Assembly (NCBI GenBank): GCA_004555245.1
Contig: SFIS01000029.1
Coordinates: 1 to 33,836 of the forward strand
Origin: Bacteroidales bacterium
GTDB taxonomy: Bacteria > Bacteroidota > Bacteroidia > Bacteroidales > Bacteroidaceae
Length of the DNA: 33,836 nt
Direction: 5' to 3'
In this document: positions 14,595 through 23,958 of the stretch, in pieces
How positions within the stretch are numbered: the first letter of the stretch is position 1
Layout: each line of letters starts with the position of its first letter
Position numbers and translations under genes: made by a program
The notes under the pieces: generated by a model
Databases searched by the model: none
What the model saw: the letters and a program-made list of their open reading frames with translations, nothing else
Told to the model about the DNA's origin: nothing

Positions 14595-15623
14595 ATGCGC
14601 GACATCCATCTCTCAGACATCAGCCGGCACCGTTCTGCCATCATGGGCATAGCGATGATATGCATCATTCTCTTCCATGTCGGCGTGCCGCGTCAGGATG
14701 CCTTCTACGGCGTATGCCGCATGGGCAACATCGGCGTCGATATCTTCCTCTTCCTCTCCGGCATAGGGCTGTGGTATTCTTGGACGCGCGAGCCTTCCGG
14801 CACGCAGCCCTTCCTGCGGCGGTGGCTCTCTTTCTACTGGCGCCGCCTCCGGCGTGTCTATCCGGCGTGGCTGCTCGTAGCCTCCGCCTTCTACATCCCG
14901 CGCTTCATGGCGCACGACAGCCACAGCCCCGCAGAATGGGCGGACCTCATAGGCGATGTCCTGGTGAACTGGGACTTCTGGCTGAACGACGAGCTGACTT
15001 TCTGGTACATCCCCGCCACGATGATGCTCTACATCTTCGCCCCGCCCTACATGGCGCTCATACGCCGCCTGCCAGCCTACCGCTGGCTTGTCGTCGCGGC
15101 GTTCATGTGGTGTATCATCATGCAGTATGTCACGCCCATACACAATGCCGTGGGGCATATCGAGATATTCTGGAGCCGCGTCCCCATCTTCTTTCTCGGC
15201 ATAAACATCGCGGCGGGCGTGAAGGCAGACACCACGCTCCACCGCCACACGCTGTGGCTCGTCATCCTGCTCTTCGGCATGAGCCTCGCGGCTTGCGTAT
15301 GGTTGGAGCAGATGCGCCACGGGCGTTTCCCGCTCTTTGTCGAACGTATGCTATACATCCCGCTTGCCGTGTCGTTCATACTGCTGCTCGCACAGGCGCT
15401 CAGCCGCACGCCACGATGGTTCAACAAGGCGATGATATGGGTGGGAGGCATCTCGTTAGAGACTTATCTCCTGCACATCGAGTTCGTCATGCGCGACATC
15501 AAGACCCTGCACCTCGGCTACTGGCCCACGGCACTGCTGACAATCGCGGTCACACTGCCCGTGGCGTGGCTGCTGCACAAAGCCATCGACAAGGTGCAGG
15601 GCATAGCAGGGCGGAAGGCATGA
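14595..15623 (+). CDS. Acyltransferase-3 family membrane protein (second copy)
   Basis: The product has 342 residues and about ten membrane spans. The N-terminus shows the family pattern, with an Arg in SRHRSAIMGIAMI and a His in IILFHVGVPR, then GNIGVDIFLFLSGIGLWYSW and an RRLRRVYPAWL loop. The gene begins 43 bases after the first acyltransferase. The two differ enough in sequence to suggest different acceptors rather than a recent duplication. The likely role is O-acylation of an envelope glycan together with its neighbours. Confidence 0.86.
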   Translation: MRDIHLSDISRHRSAIMGIAMICIILFHVGVPRQDAFYGVCRMGNIGVDIFLFLSGIGLWYSWTREPSGTQPFLRRWLSFYWRRLRRVYPAWLLVASAFYIPRFMAHDSHSPAEWADLIGDVLVNWDFWLNDELTFWYIPATMMLYIFAPPYMALIRRLPAYRWLVVAAFMWCIIMQYVTPIHNAVGHIEIFWSRVPIFFLGINIAAGVKADTTLHRHTLWLVILLFGMSLAACVWLEQMRHGRFPLFVERMLYIPLAVSFILLLAQALSRTPRWFNKAMIWVGGISLETYLLHIEFVMRDIKTLHLGYWPTALLTIAVTLPVAWLLHKAIDKVQGIAGRKA

Positions 15624-15687
15624 CGCACCGAACGGCATAGCCCCCGCACCATGCCGGCTGACGACATCACAATAACACCACTTCACC

Positions 15688-16569
15688 ATGCTAAAGAACC
15701 TCTTGCTTCTCATACGTCCACACCAGTGGATAAAGAACCTCTTCATCTTCATGCCCGTCTTCTTCGGCGGCGCACTGACAGATTCCGCTGCCGTCACCGA
15801 CAGCATAGTGGCGTTCTTCGCCTACAGCTTCGCCGCCTCGGCAATATACTGCCTCAACGACATCGTGGATGTCGAGGACGACCGCCGGCATACGGTGAAG
15901 TGCCGGCGTCCCATAGCGTCGGGAGCCGTCTCGGTAGCGGCGGCGGTCATGCTGATGGCGCTGATGCTCACGCTCTCTGCCGCGACAGCCGTCACACTCG
16001 CATCGCGATGGCAGACGCTGCTCGGGGTGATTGGCGTATATCTCGTGCTCGACATCGCCTACTGCCTCATGCTGAAACGCTTCGCCGTGGTGGATGTCGC
16101 CGTGCTCGCGACCGGTTTCGTACTGCGCATCATGGCAGGAAGCGCGGCAACCGGCATTCTGGCATCACACTGGCTTGTGCTGATGACATTCCTGCTGACA
16201 CTGCTGATGGGCCTGGCAAAGCGGCGCGACGACGTGGCACGATTCGCGGCAACCGGCATTCCGCCGCGCCACAACACGAAACGCTACAACATGGCGTTCA
16301 TCTCACAGGCAATAACCGTCACCGCCGCTGTCACGCTCGTATGCTACATCATGTACACGCTGTCGCCGGAAGTCATCGCACACACCGGATGCCAATACCT
16401 ATATCTCACCACCGTGTTCGTCATCCTCGGCATACTGCGCTACATGCAGCTGACAAGCGTTGACGGAAAGAGCGGCGACCCCACCCACCTGCTCTACCAC
16501 GACCGCTTCCTGCAGACCGACATCGTGCTGTGGCTCCTTACTTTCCTCTGCATCATCTACGTGAAATAG
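15688..16569 (+). CDS. UbiA-type polyprenyl-phosphate phosphoribosyltransferase
   Basis: The 293-residue inner-membrane protein of the UbiA superfamily has about eight or nine spans. The first Asp-rich motif, NDIVDVEDDRRHTVKCRRP (residues 57-75), and the following IASG match the subgroup of mycobacterial Rv3806c. That enzyme joins phosphoribosyl pyrophosphate to decaprenyl phosphate, making decaprenylphosphoryl-5-phosphoribose. A second motif with LKRFAVVDV precedes a conserved LRIMAG. In mycobacteria the product leads to arabinose donors after dephosphorylation and epimerisation. Here a HAD phosphatase follows nine bases later, but no epimerase genes are in the window. A quinone prenyltransferase role is less likely given the motif. 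Confidence 0.82.
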   Translation: MLKNLLLLIRPHQWIKNLFIFMPVFFGGALTDSAAVTDSIVAFFAYSFAASAIYCLNDIVDVEDDRRHTVKCRRPIASGAVSVAAAVMLMALMLTLSAATAVTLASRWQTLLGVIGVYLVLDIAYCLMLKRFAVVDVAVLATGFVLRIMAGSAATGILASHWLVLMTFLLTLLMGLAKRRDDVARFAATGIPPRHNTKRYNMAFISQAITVTAAVTLVCYIMYTLSPEVIAHTGCQYLYLTTVFVILGILRYMQLTSVDGKSGDPTHLLYHDRFLQTDIVLWLLTFLCIIYVK

Positions 16570-16578
16570 CCCGTACAC

Positions 16579-17202
16579 ATGAATAAAGAAATTATCCTCA
16601 GCGACTTCGACGGCACTCTCACCACACGCGACACGATGCTCGACATCATACGTTTCAGACACGGCACGGCAGGGCTTCTGCTCGCCCTGCTGCGCCTGTT
16701 GCCGTGGTTGGTGATGATGAAGCTGCATCTCTACCCTAACGGCAAGGCGAAGGCGCGCCTGCTGAGACTGTGCTTCGGCGACCTCACGGCGGCAGACTTC
16801 CGCCGGTTTGCGCAAGACTACGCCGCCCGCCGCTCCCGTCTGCTGCGCCCCGGCCTGCTGCAGCATCTGCTGAAAGCACAGGCTGACGGCACAACGATAA
16901 TTGTCGTCACCGCCAGTCCGGTGGAATGGGTGAAATGGTTCGTGCCGCAGTTCACCGTACTCGGCACCGCTCTGGAATTCGACGAAAAGGGCTTCACCGG
17001 ACGCCTCGCATCACCCAACTGCTACGGAAAGGAGAAAGTGAGCCGCCTGACACAGCTGATGCCGGAACTGGCGACACAGCGCGACGCATTCCATATCACA
17101 GCCTACGGCGATTCGAGCGGCGACAGGGAGATGCTCGCCTTTGCCGACGAGGCGCACGTCGTGAGAAAGAACGACTGGATGTCTCTGATGCAGACACGAT
17201 AA
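16579..17202 (+). CDS. HAD-IB family phosphatase
   Basis: The 207-residue protein has all four HAD motifs: DFDGTLT (nucleophile Asp9 and Asp11), VVTASP near residue 113, Lys in the YGKEK segment near residue 150, and GDSSGDREML near residue 177. A hydrophobic helix at residues 30-48 lies in the cap region. It starts nine bases after the UbiA-type gene, so co-translation is likely. The pairing suggests it removes the 5-phosphate from polyprenylphosphoryl-phosphoribose. That assignment is inferred; a phosphoserine-phosphatase-like activity is the alternative. Confidence 0.85.
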   Translation: MNKEIILSDFDGTLTTRDTMLDIIRFRHGTAGLLLALLRLLPWLVMMKLHLYPNGKAKARLLRLCFGDLTAADFRRFAQDYAARRSRLLRPGLLQHLLKAQADGTTIIVVTASPVEWVKWFVPQFTVLGTALEFDEKGFTGRLASPNCYGKEKVSRLTQLMPELATQRDAFHITAYGDSSGDREMLAFADEAHVVRKNDWMSLMQTR

Positions 17203-17247
17203 ACCGTAGCATATAGGGTAACAAACCTCTCAACCAATGAAAACACC

Positions 17248-19380
17248 ATGCTCTGTACAAGGATTCTGAAGAGATTATTTCTCGTGGCATTCCTCACCAT
17301 CCTTCCTGCCGGGACATACAGCCGGGAAGGGCTGTCGGCAGACTACTGGCAGGACATCTACAATGCCCTGACAGACCTTGACGACTTCGACGAAGAGGGA
17401 TGGGCGGCGGCATACGACATACTGACATCAATGGCGCTTGCTCCGCAGAATCTCAACACCATGACCTTTGACGACCTCATCGCCATACCGCTGCTGTCCG
17501 AGAAGCAGGCGATGGCTGTCATTGACTACAGGCAGATGTACGGCTACTTCCGTTCGACGGAAGAGCTGGCGCTCATACCCGCTCTCGACGAGGCGCGACG
17601 AAGTATCCTGAAAGCCGTCTGCCATGTCCCGGCAGAGCTTCCCGCCGTCCCGAAAGACAGTCTGGGGCATCCCGGCGACACTATATATAATAAGGTAAGG
17701 AGACAGACAAGGCCACCGGCAGCCGCCATTACCCGCCACGAGATTCTCGCCACGGTGAACATACCCACCTACGAACGCCGCGGCTATGGCGACGGGACAT
17801 ATCTCGGCGGACCTCTGAGCCACTCGCTGCGCTACCGCTTCCGTGCCTCCAACATACAGGCGGCGTTTACGGCTGCCAACGATGCAGGCGAGCCGTTCTT
17901 CTGCGGGACAAACTCCAAGGGGTGGGATTTCTACACCGGATTCGTGCGTCTGAAGCCGAAAGGCATAGTGCGCGACATTGTCATAGGGCACTACCAGATG
18001 TCGATGGGCATGGGACTGGTGATGAACACCGACTACCGCCTGTCGCGCACGTCGCTGCTTACCACCATGCCGAAAGCCCTGACAACGATGCGCGGACACT
18101 CGTCTAAGAGCGAATACAACTATATGCAGGGCATCGCGGCGCAGTGTCTCCTGCCGTTAGGCAAGGCCACACGCACACTGGCGGCAACAGCCTTCGTCTC
18201 ATACCGCCCTCTCGACGCCACGCCGGCAGCGGATTCTGACAACACGATAGCGACAATACTTAAGACGGGCTACCACCGGACTGTCTCGGAGGCAGCACGC
18301 CGCAACAGCACACGGATGCTGGCGGCGGGCGGCTCGGTGACGTTCGCAAGCAATCCGTTCCGCCTCAGCCTCAATGTCACGTACAGCCACCTGAGAGATT
18401 CGCTGTCGCCGGACATCTCGCAACTCTACAGATGGTATATGCCTAAAGGCAGGGATTTCATCGCCTCGTCGCTTTCATACTCCTACACCACGAAACGTCT
18501 GCAGTTTGCAGGAGAGACTGCCGTCAGCAACGCCTCGTCACATTATGCGGGCGAGAAAGGCGGCATAGCACCCGCAACGACAAACACGCTGCGCTACAGG
18601 CTCAGCCGGCGGTGGCACGCCTTCGCCCTGCAACGCTACTACAGCTACCGCTACCAGACTCTCACCGGCTCGTCGTTCGGAGATGTCAGCACCTGCCAGA
18701 ACGAGAGCGGCATCTATGTCGGAGCCTCGTCGAAAGCCGGGAACTACGTCTCTTTTGCCGGATACATCGACCTCGCATATCATCCCTGGCTAAGATACGG
18801 CTACGACGGGGCGTCGCGCACGTTCGACACATACCTCATGCTCACGTATCAGAAGCAGGACATCGCAGCCGTCGTGCGCTATCGATACAGGGAATATGCC
18901 GTCTCTGACAACGGCAGCTGGATGCCTCAGTTCGCAGCGACACTCGACGGGACAGCACAGCACACGCTGCGCTTCCAGATCAAGAACCTCAACAGGAGGT
19001 GGCGGTGGATGACGCAGATACACGCAAACTATCTGCCTACATCCGCCGACTACGGCATCGCCGCAGTGCAGGGAGCGGGATATGCCGGCAAGAAATGCTC
19101 GCTGTGGGGCTCCTTTGCATATTTCAACACATCTGACTATGCCGCGAGGGTGTATATCACGGACAAGTCGCTGCACTACGGCTCGCTGTTCAACATGGCC
19201 TATGGCAAAGGCATAAAAGGCAATGTGGTGGGACAGGCGGACATAATGAAGAACGTCACCCTCGGCATACAGTACACCGTGACGAAATATTTCGACCGCG
19301 ACGTCATTTCAAGCGGTCCGCAACAGATTCCGGCATCATGGTTCTCGGACATCCGATGCCAAATACATATTATTATATAA
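17248..19380 (+). CDS. Helix-hairpin-helix protein with predicted outer-membrane beta-barrel
   Basis: The 710-residue protein has an N-terminal signal peptide (hydrophobic residues about 9-24). About residues 65-125 form a ComEA-like tandem helix-hairpin-helix (LNTMTFDDLIAIPLLSEKQA, then MYGYFRSTEELALIPALDE). From about residue 160 the sequence is a long series of alternating amphipathic strands rich in Tyr, Arg and Ser, as in outer-membrane barrels. Another ATG at 17237 is out of frame and closes after ten codons, so 17248 is the start. Helix-hairpin-helix modules usually bind DNA without sequence specificity; here the module would face the periplasm. Similar Bacteroidetes proteins exist but I know of no assigned function. 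Confidence 0.78.
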   Translation: MLCTRILKRLFLVAFLTILPAGTYSREGLSADYWQDIYNALTDLDDFDEEGWAAAYDILTSMALAPQNLNTMTFDDLIAIPLLSEKQAMAVIDYRQMYGYFRSTEELALIPALDEARRSILKAVCHVPAELPAVPKDSLGHPGDTIYNKVRRQTRPPAAAITRHEILATVNIPTYERRGYGDGTYLGGPLSHSLRYRFRASNIQAAFTAANDAGEPFFCGTNSKGWDFYTGFVRLKPKGIVRDIVIGHYQMSMGMGLVMNTDYRLSRTSLLTTMPKALTTMRGHSSKSEYNYMQGIAAQCLLPLGKATRTLAATAFVSYRPLDATPAADSDNTIATILKTGYHRTVSEAARRNSTRMLAAGGSVTFASNPFRLSLNVTYSHLRDSLSPDISQLYRWYMPKGRDFIASSLSYSYTTKRLQFAGETAVSNASSHYAGEKGGIAPATTNTLRYRLSRRWHAFALQRYYSYRYQTLTGSSFGDVSTCQNESGIYVGASSKAGNYVSFAGYIDLAYHPWLRYGYDGASRTFDTYLMLTYQKQDIAAVVRYRYREYAVSDNGSWMPQFAATLDGTAQHTLRFQIKNLNRRWRWMTQIHANYLPTSADYGIAAVQGAGYAGKKCSLWGSFAYFNTSDYAARVYITDKSLHYGSLFNMAYGKGIKGNVVGQADIMKNVTLGIQYTVTKYFDRDVISSGPQQIPASWFSDIRCQIHIII

Positions 19381-19385
19381 GCACT

Positions 19386-20363
19386 ATGGAATATATCAAG
19401 ACATGGCCTGACATCATGTCGGGCAAGAAGATACTGTATGTTCACGGCTTTGCGTCGAGCGGACAGTCGGGCACGGTGAAACTGCTGCGCACCGTACTTC
19501 CCTCCGCCACCGTGATTGCACCGGACCTCCCGATACATCCGGCGGAAGCCATGGACCTGCTGCACCGCACCTGCGAAACAGAGCATCCGGACCTCATCAT
19601 CGGCAGTTCGATGGGCGGAATGATGGCGGAGATGCTATACGGATACGACCGCATCCTCGTCAACCCGGCTTTCCAGATGGGCGACACGATGGGCAGTCAC
19701 GGCATGATTGGCAAACTGACATTCCTCAACCCGCGGCAGGACGGCGTGCAGGAGATGGTCATCACGAAAGCCATAGTGAAAGAATACCGCGAACTGACAG
19801 AGCAATGTTTCAGCCAAAACAGCGGCACTGTATATGGTCTCTTCGGCGACAACGACCCGCTCGTACACACACGAGACATCTTTCTCGAACACTATGACAA
19901 CGCCGTCAGCTTCCACGGAGAGCACAGGCTTGTCGATTCCGTCGTGCTGCATTCCCTCATTCCCGTAGTAAGATGGATTGACGACAGGCAGACGGAAAGG
20001 CAGCGAGAGGTGGTGTATGTGGATTTCGACACGCTGCACGACAGCCGCATGATGGCCGCTCCGTCCATGCTGAAAGCCATAAGGACGCTCATCGACACGT
20101 ATGACGTGTATTTCGTTGCCGACGCTCCCGCCAACCGCCCGGAGCGGTATGCCGCCGTAAGCGACTGGCTATGCGAATACGTGAATGTACCGGCATACAA
20201 CCGCATCGTCTTTACCAACCAGAGACACCTGCTCTACGGCGACTACTACATCTCCACGGCACCGCCGTCAGCGACACTCGCCACTGCCATAACCTACGGC
20301 TCGGACACTTTCAAGACGTGGGAAGAGGTCATCACATTCTTCAAACGGCTGCAGGGCGAATAG
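19386..20363 (+). CDS. YqiA-like alpha/beta-hydrolase fused to a nucleotidase-like HAD domain
   Basis: The product has 325 residues in two parts. Residues 15-195 form an esterase of the YqiA/YcfP kind: YVHGFASSG near residue 18, nucleophile Ser75 in GSSMG, an acid in GDNDP (about 155-157) and a His at 177 or 180. Residues 208-320 resemble the 5'(3')-deoxyribonucleotidase type of HAD fold, with DFDTLHD at 213-219 and GDYYIST near residue 292. The usual Thr/Ser of the second HAD motif seems to be replaced in YFVADAP, and the final acidic pair is ST, so the second domain may be inactive. The start at 19386 lies five bases after the previous stop; Met at 19416 is an alternative. Confidence 0.75.
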   Translation: MEYIKTWPDIMSGKKILYVHGFASSGQSGTVKLLRTVLPSATVIAPDLPIHPAEAMDLLHRTCETEHPDLIIGSSMGGMMAEMLYGYDRILVNPAFQMGDTMGSHGMIGKLTFLNPRQDGVQEMVITKAIVKEYRELTEQCFSQNSGTVYGLFGDNDPLVHTRDIFLEHYDNAVSFHGEHRLVDSVVLHSLIPVVRWIDDRQTERQREVVYVDFDTLHDSRMMAAPSMLKAIRTLIDTYDVYFVADAPANRPERYAAVSDWLCEYVNVPAYNRIVFTNQRHLLYGDYYISTAPPSATLATAITYGSDTFKTWEEVITFFKRLQGE

Positions 20364-20439
20364 CCCGCCGGATGTCAAGCTGCCCGCGGCACGACAGAAC
20401 CACCCTACATAATCTGACTGACAAGCCTCTCCATACAGT

Positions 20440-23400
20440 ATGTCTCACACAACAGGAAATATTCCCCTACCCTCTGCCGACGACTTCTTCGCACAGGTAG
20501 AGCATATCGCCGCACACACGGAACTGCACCCCGCGCTGCGCCGGCGCTTCATTCACGAGACGCTGGTGGAGGTGTGTCACGAGGCGGTGAAGGGCATGCG
20601 CCAGAACTTCGGAAGCCTCTTCGCACAGGTGGATTATCTTTGCCGCCGCCACAACATCGCCGTCGCAGACAGGATGGAGATACAGCGTATGCGCCGCAAC
20701 TCCAACGACAGCGCGGCGGCAATGGGCGACGAAGCCGCGGACATGGCAGAAGACATACTCTACGACTGCCGCGCCCTCGCACTCTTCATATCGTCAGTGT
20801 ATGACGCTTCGGTGCCGGAGAAGCTGCTGCTCCTGCTGCCGCGACACCGAAGGCCGTCTTCCGAATCTCTACAAGTCACCGACCGACACCTCCAGTGCGT
20901 CGCATCTACGCCGTGCGCCAAGGATGCCGGCGGCAACGTCACGTTCGGCGTGCTGCTCGCCGACGACGCTTCGCTGCGGCATGTCGTGGCTGGTGACGGA
21001 AGCGAATACCTTATGCGCATCGTCAGTGAAGGCACGGTGCTCTCGCTCGTCGATTGCAGGGAAGACGCCGATGGCAACATCCTGCCCGGCTTCATCATTG
21101 TGGAGCCGGACTATCTCATTGACATCTCGGCGATAGCACGGTGCTTCACAGACTACGGACACCACCCACTGGCATACATCGCCAACCAGCTGCAGCCGTC
21201 AGCAAACAGCCAGGCCATTCTTCTCGGAAACTATTCTGACGCACTGCTCGACGCTTTCATGCGCGCCGACAGCGACGAAGCGCACGACGAGATATGGAAA
21301 ACCACGCTGAAACGGCATTTCGCCACCGACGCTCTCGCCTACGCCACCTGTCCCGACTTCTCTGCCGAAGAATACAAGATGCAGTGTCAGAGACAGGCAA
21401 AAAACATTTTTGACATCGCAGAAGAGCTGGTGAAGCAGCACGCGCAGCAGCGTAAAGCCGTCGCGAAAGACAACGGCGAGGGACTTTTCCTGCTTGAGCC
21501 GTCGTTCATCTGCCCCGCCTTGGGACTGCAGGGACGTGTCGATCTCATGTCCGCAGACATGCTTCTGCTCGCAGAACAGAAGTCCGGGCGCAACTACAAC
21601 CTCGAACGGCATCTGCGAACGCCTCACGGCACATTCCACAAAGAGAGCCACTATGTGCAGCTGCTGCTGTATTTCGCCGTGCTCCACTGCAACTTCGGCG
21701 TGTCAATGCAGAAGCAGGAGATACGCCTCATTTACTCGCGCTATGCACTGCCTGACGGGCTTTTGGTTGTCAGCTACTACAGGCAGCTGCTCGTCGAGGC
21801 CCTGAAACTACGCAACCGCATAGCGTCAAGTATGCTGCTCTTCGCACGACAGGGCTTCACGACCGACATCCTGAAGCATCTGACCGTGGAGGTCCTGAAC
21901 GAGAACAACGACAGGAGCGGCTTCTTCGAGAGATATATCAAGCCGCGGCTGACAGAACTTCTCACCCCGCTACACAGCCTCTCGCCTCTCGAAGAAGCGT
22001 ATTTCTGCCGAATGGCAAGCTTCGTATTCAGAGAATATGCTGTCTCTATGACGGGTGCGCAGGAGGGAACGACACACGGCACGGCAGAGGTATGGCACGC
22101 ACCGTTCTCACAGAAGCTCGCCAACGGAGAGATTATAGTCTGCAACGACATAACACCTGACGTGCCGCAGAAAGAGACCCGCGAGGGCGACGGCATTCCG
22201 GAAGCAGGGCACGGGACAGCGGGAGACAACCTGCCGGACACTCCCGTGCAGCATCTGAGCCTCACCCCCGCCTACGACAACGAGATGGACTTCCGTCCCG
22301 GAGACAGCGTGTGGCTCTACTCCTTCAGGCGGGACACCACGCCGTCGGCACCTCATGCCATACTTTACAAGGGTGTGGTGTCGGCTCTCTCGGCACAGTC
22401 GGTGGGCATATTCCTGCACGACCCGCAGCCGGCCTGCATCTTCTCTGCCGACGACACAATGTCGTGGGCGATAGAACACGCAGGCGGGATGGCCCCGTCA
22501 TCGAAGCTGAAGTCGCTATACACACTCATGACATGCCCCGACATCCGCCAGCGCAATCTGCTGTTAGGCTGCCGCCTGCCGCGTCTCGATATGCGGCGGA
22601 GGCTCTCGAAAAGTTATCATCCCGCCTACGACGACATTCTCCGGAGGGCGTTTCAGGCGGAGGACTACTTCCTGCTTGTCGGTCCGCCGGGAACGGGAAA
22701 GACATCTATGGCGATGAGGTTCATGGTAGAGGAGGAGCTTCTGAACAACCGCGGCACCGAACGTGCCATACTGCTCACCTCATACACCAACCGGGCGGTG
22801 GATGAGATATGCGGAATGCTGACGGACGCCGGCATCCCTTACCTGCGCATAGGCAACACCTTCTCATGTGCGCCCGCTTACCGCAAACGCCTCGCAAGAC
22901 ATCTCTTCGCAGATGCCGGCAGTCTGAAAGACACCCGCGAAATCATAACGACGACACCGGTCGTAGTCGCAACGACATCAACTCTCATGTCACACCAGGA
23001 GATTCTGACGTTGCGAGACTTCTCACTCACCGTCATCGACGAGGCGTCTCAGATTCTCGAGCCGGACATAGTGGGACTGCTGGCGAAGGTGAAGAAATTC
23101 ATCATGATAGGCGACACGAAACAGTTGCCCGCCGTTGTGCAGCAGGAAGCGGAGGACAGTGCCGTCACCGACACGCTGCTACACTCTGTCGCGCTCTACG
23201 ACTGCCGCTCGTCGCTCTTTGAACGTCTGCTGTCTGTAGTCCGCACACAGGGCGGGAAAGACACCTCAGACAACTCCACCGCCTGCATCGGAACACTGAA
23301 CAGGCAGGGAAGGATGCACCCAGAGATCGCCGAATGGGTGAACCGCACATTCTACAAAGAGGAGGACATCGGGGCTGTACCGCTACCGCATCAGGAAGAG

Positions 23401-23958
23401 AAGGGCCTGCTGTACGACGAGAGCGTGGGAACGGATGCGCTCGGAAATCTGCTGCGCTCTTCAAGGACAGTGTTCATCGACATCGTGCCGGAAGAAGGCG
23501 AGGCGGACGCAAAGTCAAACACCGCCGAAGCGCGCTGCGTGGCGGACATCGTGCAACGCATACACCGCGCCGTCGGAGACCGGTGGAAGGGCGAAAAGAC
23601 ACTCGGCGTCATCGTGCCGTACAGAAACCAGATAGCACTCGTGCGCAGGATGATTGAACAGAAGATGGGCAAAGCGACGGCGGCGCAGGTGAACATAGAC
23701 ACCGTAGAACGCTACCAGGGCTCGCAACGGGATGTCATCATTTTCTCGTTCACCATTGCCAGACGGGCGCAGATAGAGTTTCTCACCGCCAACTCATTCA
23801 CCGTCAGACATCCGGAAGCGGAACCTTATGTCGTTGACAGGAAACTGAACGTTGCCATAACAAGGGCGCGGAGACAGCTCATTCTCGTCGGAAACCGCTC
23901 CCTGCTCGACAATGTCAGCCTCTACAAATCTGTCATTTCTGCCTGCAAGACACTGTGA
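20440..23958 (+). CDS. Dna2/UPF1-like superfamily I helicase with PD-(D/E)XK nuclease
   Basis: The product has 1172 residues. An N-terminal helical region (1-300) precedes a RecB/Cas4-type nuclease: GRVD near 365, AEQKSGR near 380, and the QLLLY (QxxxY) motif near 408. A beta-rich insert (about 610-660) resembles the stalk domain of UPF1-type helicases. The helicase core has a Walker A GPPGTGKTS near 748, Walker B DEAS near 867, GDTKQLP near 890, YRNQ near 1064, YQGSQRD near 1092 and VAITRARRQL near 1138. The cysteine cluster that holds iron-sulfur in Dna2 and Cas4 is not evident. Likely jobs are DNA end or flap processing, or RNA/DNA quality control; a phage-defence role is possible but unsupported by neighbours. 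Confidence 0.85.
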   Translation: MSHTTGNIPLPSADDFFAQVEHIAAHTELHPALRRRFIHETLVEVCHEAVKGMRQNFGSLFAQVDYLCRRHNIAVADRMEIQRMRRNSNDSAAAMGDEAADMAEDILYDCRALALFISSVYDASVPEKLLLLLPRHRRPSSESLQVTDRHLQCVASTPCAKDAGGNVTFGVLLADDASLRHVVAGDGSEYLMRIVSEGTVLSLVDCREDADGNILPGFIIVEPDYLIDISAIARCFTDYGHHPLAYIANQLQPSANSQAILLGNYSDALLDAFMRADSDEAHDEIWKTTLKRHFATDALAYATCPDFSAEEYKMQCQRQAKNIFDIAEELVKQHAQQRKAVAKDNGEGLFLLEPSFICPALGLQGRVDLMSADMLLLAEQKSGRNYNLERHLRTPHGTFHKESHYVQLLLYFAVLHCNFGVSMQKQEIRLIYSRYALPDGLLVVSYYRQLLVEALKLRNRIASSMLLFARQGFTTDILKHLTVEVLNENNDRSGFFERYIKPRLTELLTPLHSLSPLEEAYFCRMASFVFREYAVSMTGAQEGTTHGTAEVWHAPFSQKLANGEIIVCNDITPDVPQKETREGDGIPEAGHGTAGDNLPDTPVQHLSLTPAYDNEMDFRPGDSVWLYSFRRDTTPSAPHAILYKGVVSALSAQSVGIFLHDPQPACIFSADDTMSWAIEHAGGMAPSSKLKSLYTLMTCPDIRQRNLLLGCRLPRLDMRRRLSKSYHPAYDDILRRAFQAEDYFLLVGPPGTGKTSMAMRFMVEEELLNNRGTERAILLTSYTNRAVDEICGMLTDAGIPYLRIGNTFSCAPAYRKRLARHLFADAGSLKDTREIITTTPVVVATTSTLMSHQEILTLRDFSLTVIDEASQILEPDIVGLLAKVKKFIMIGDTKQLPAVVQQEAEDSAVTDTLLHSVALYDCRSSLFERLLSVVRTQGGKDTSDNSTACIGTLNRQGRMHPEIAEWVNRTFYKEEDIGAVPLPHQEEKGLLYDESVGTDALGNLLRSSRTVFIDIVPEEGEADAKSNTAEARCVADIVQRIHRAVGDRWKGEKTLGVIVPYRNQIALVRRMIEQKMGKATAAQVNIDTVERYQGSQRDVIIFSFTIARRAQIEFLTANSFTVRHPEAEPYVVDRKLNVAITRARRQLILVGNRSLLDNVSLYKSVISACKTL

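Noticed and set aside
20440..23958. Known anti-phage defence operon around the nuclease-helicase
   Set aside because: No partner defence genes lie nearby, neighbours are housekeeping or envelope genes, and there are no mobile-element marks.
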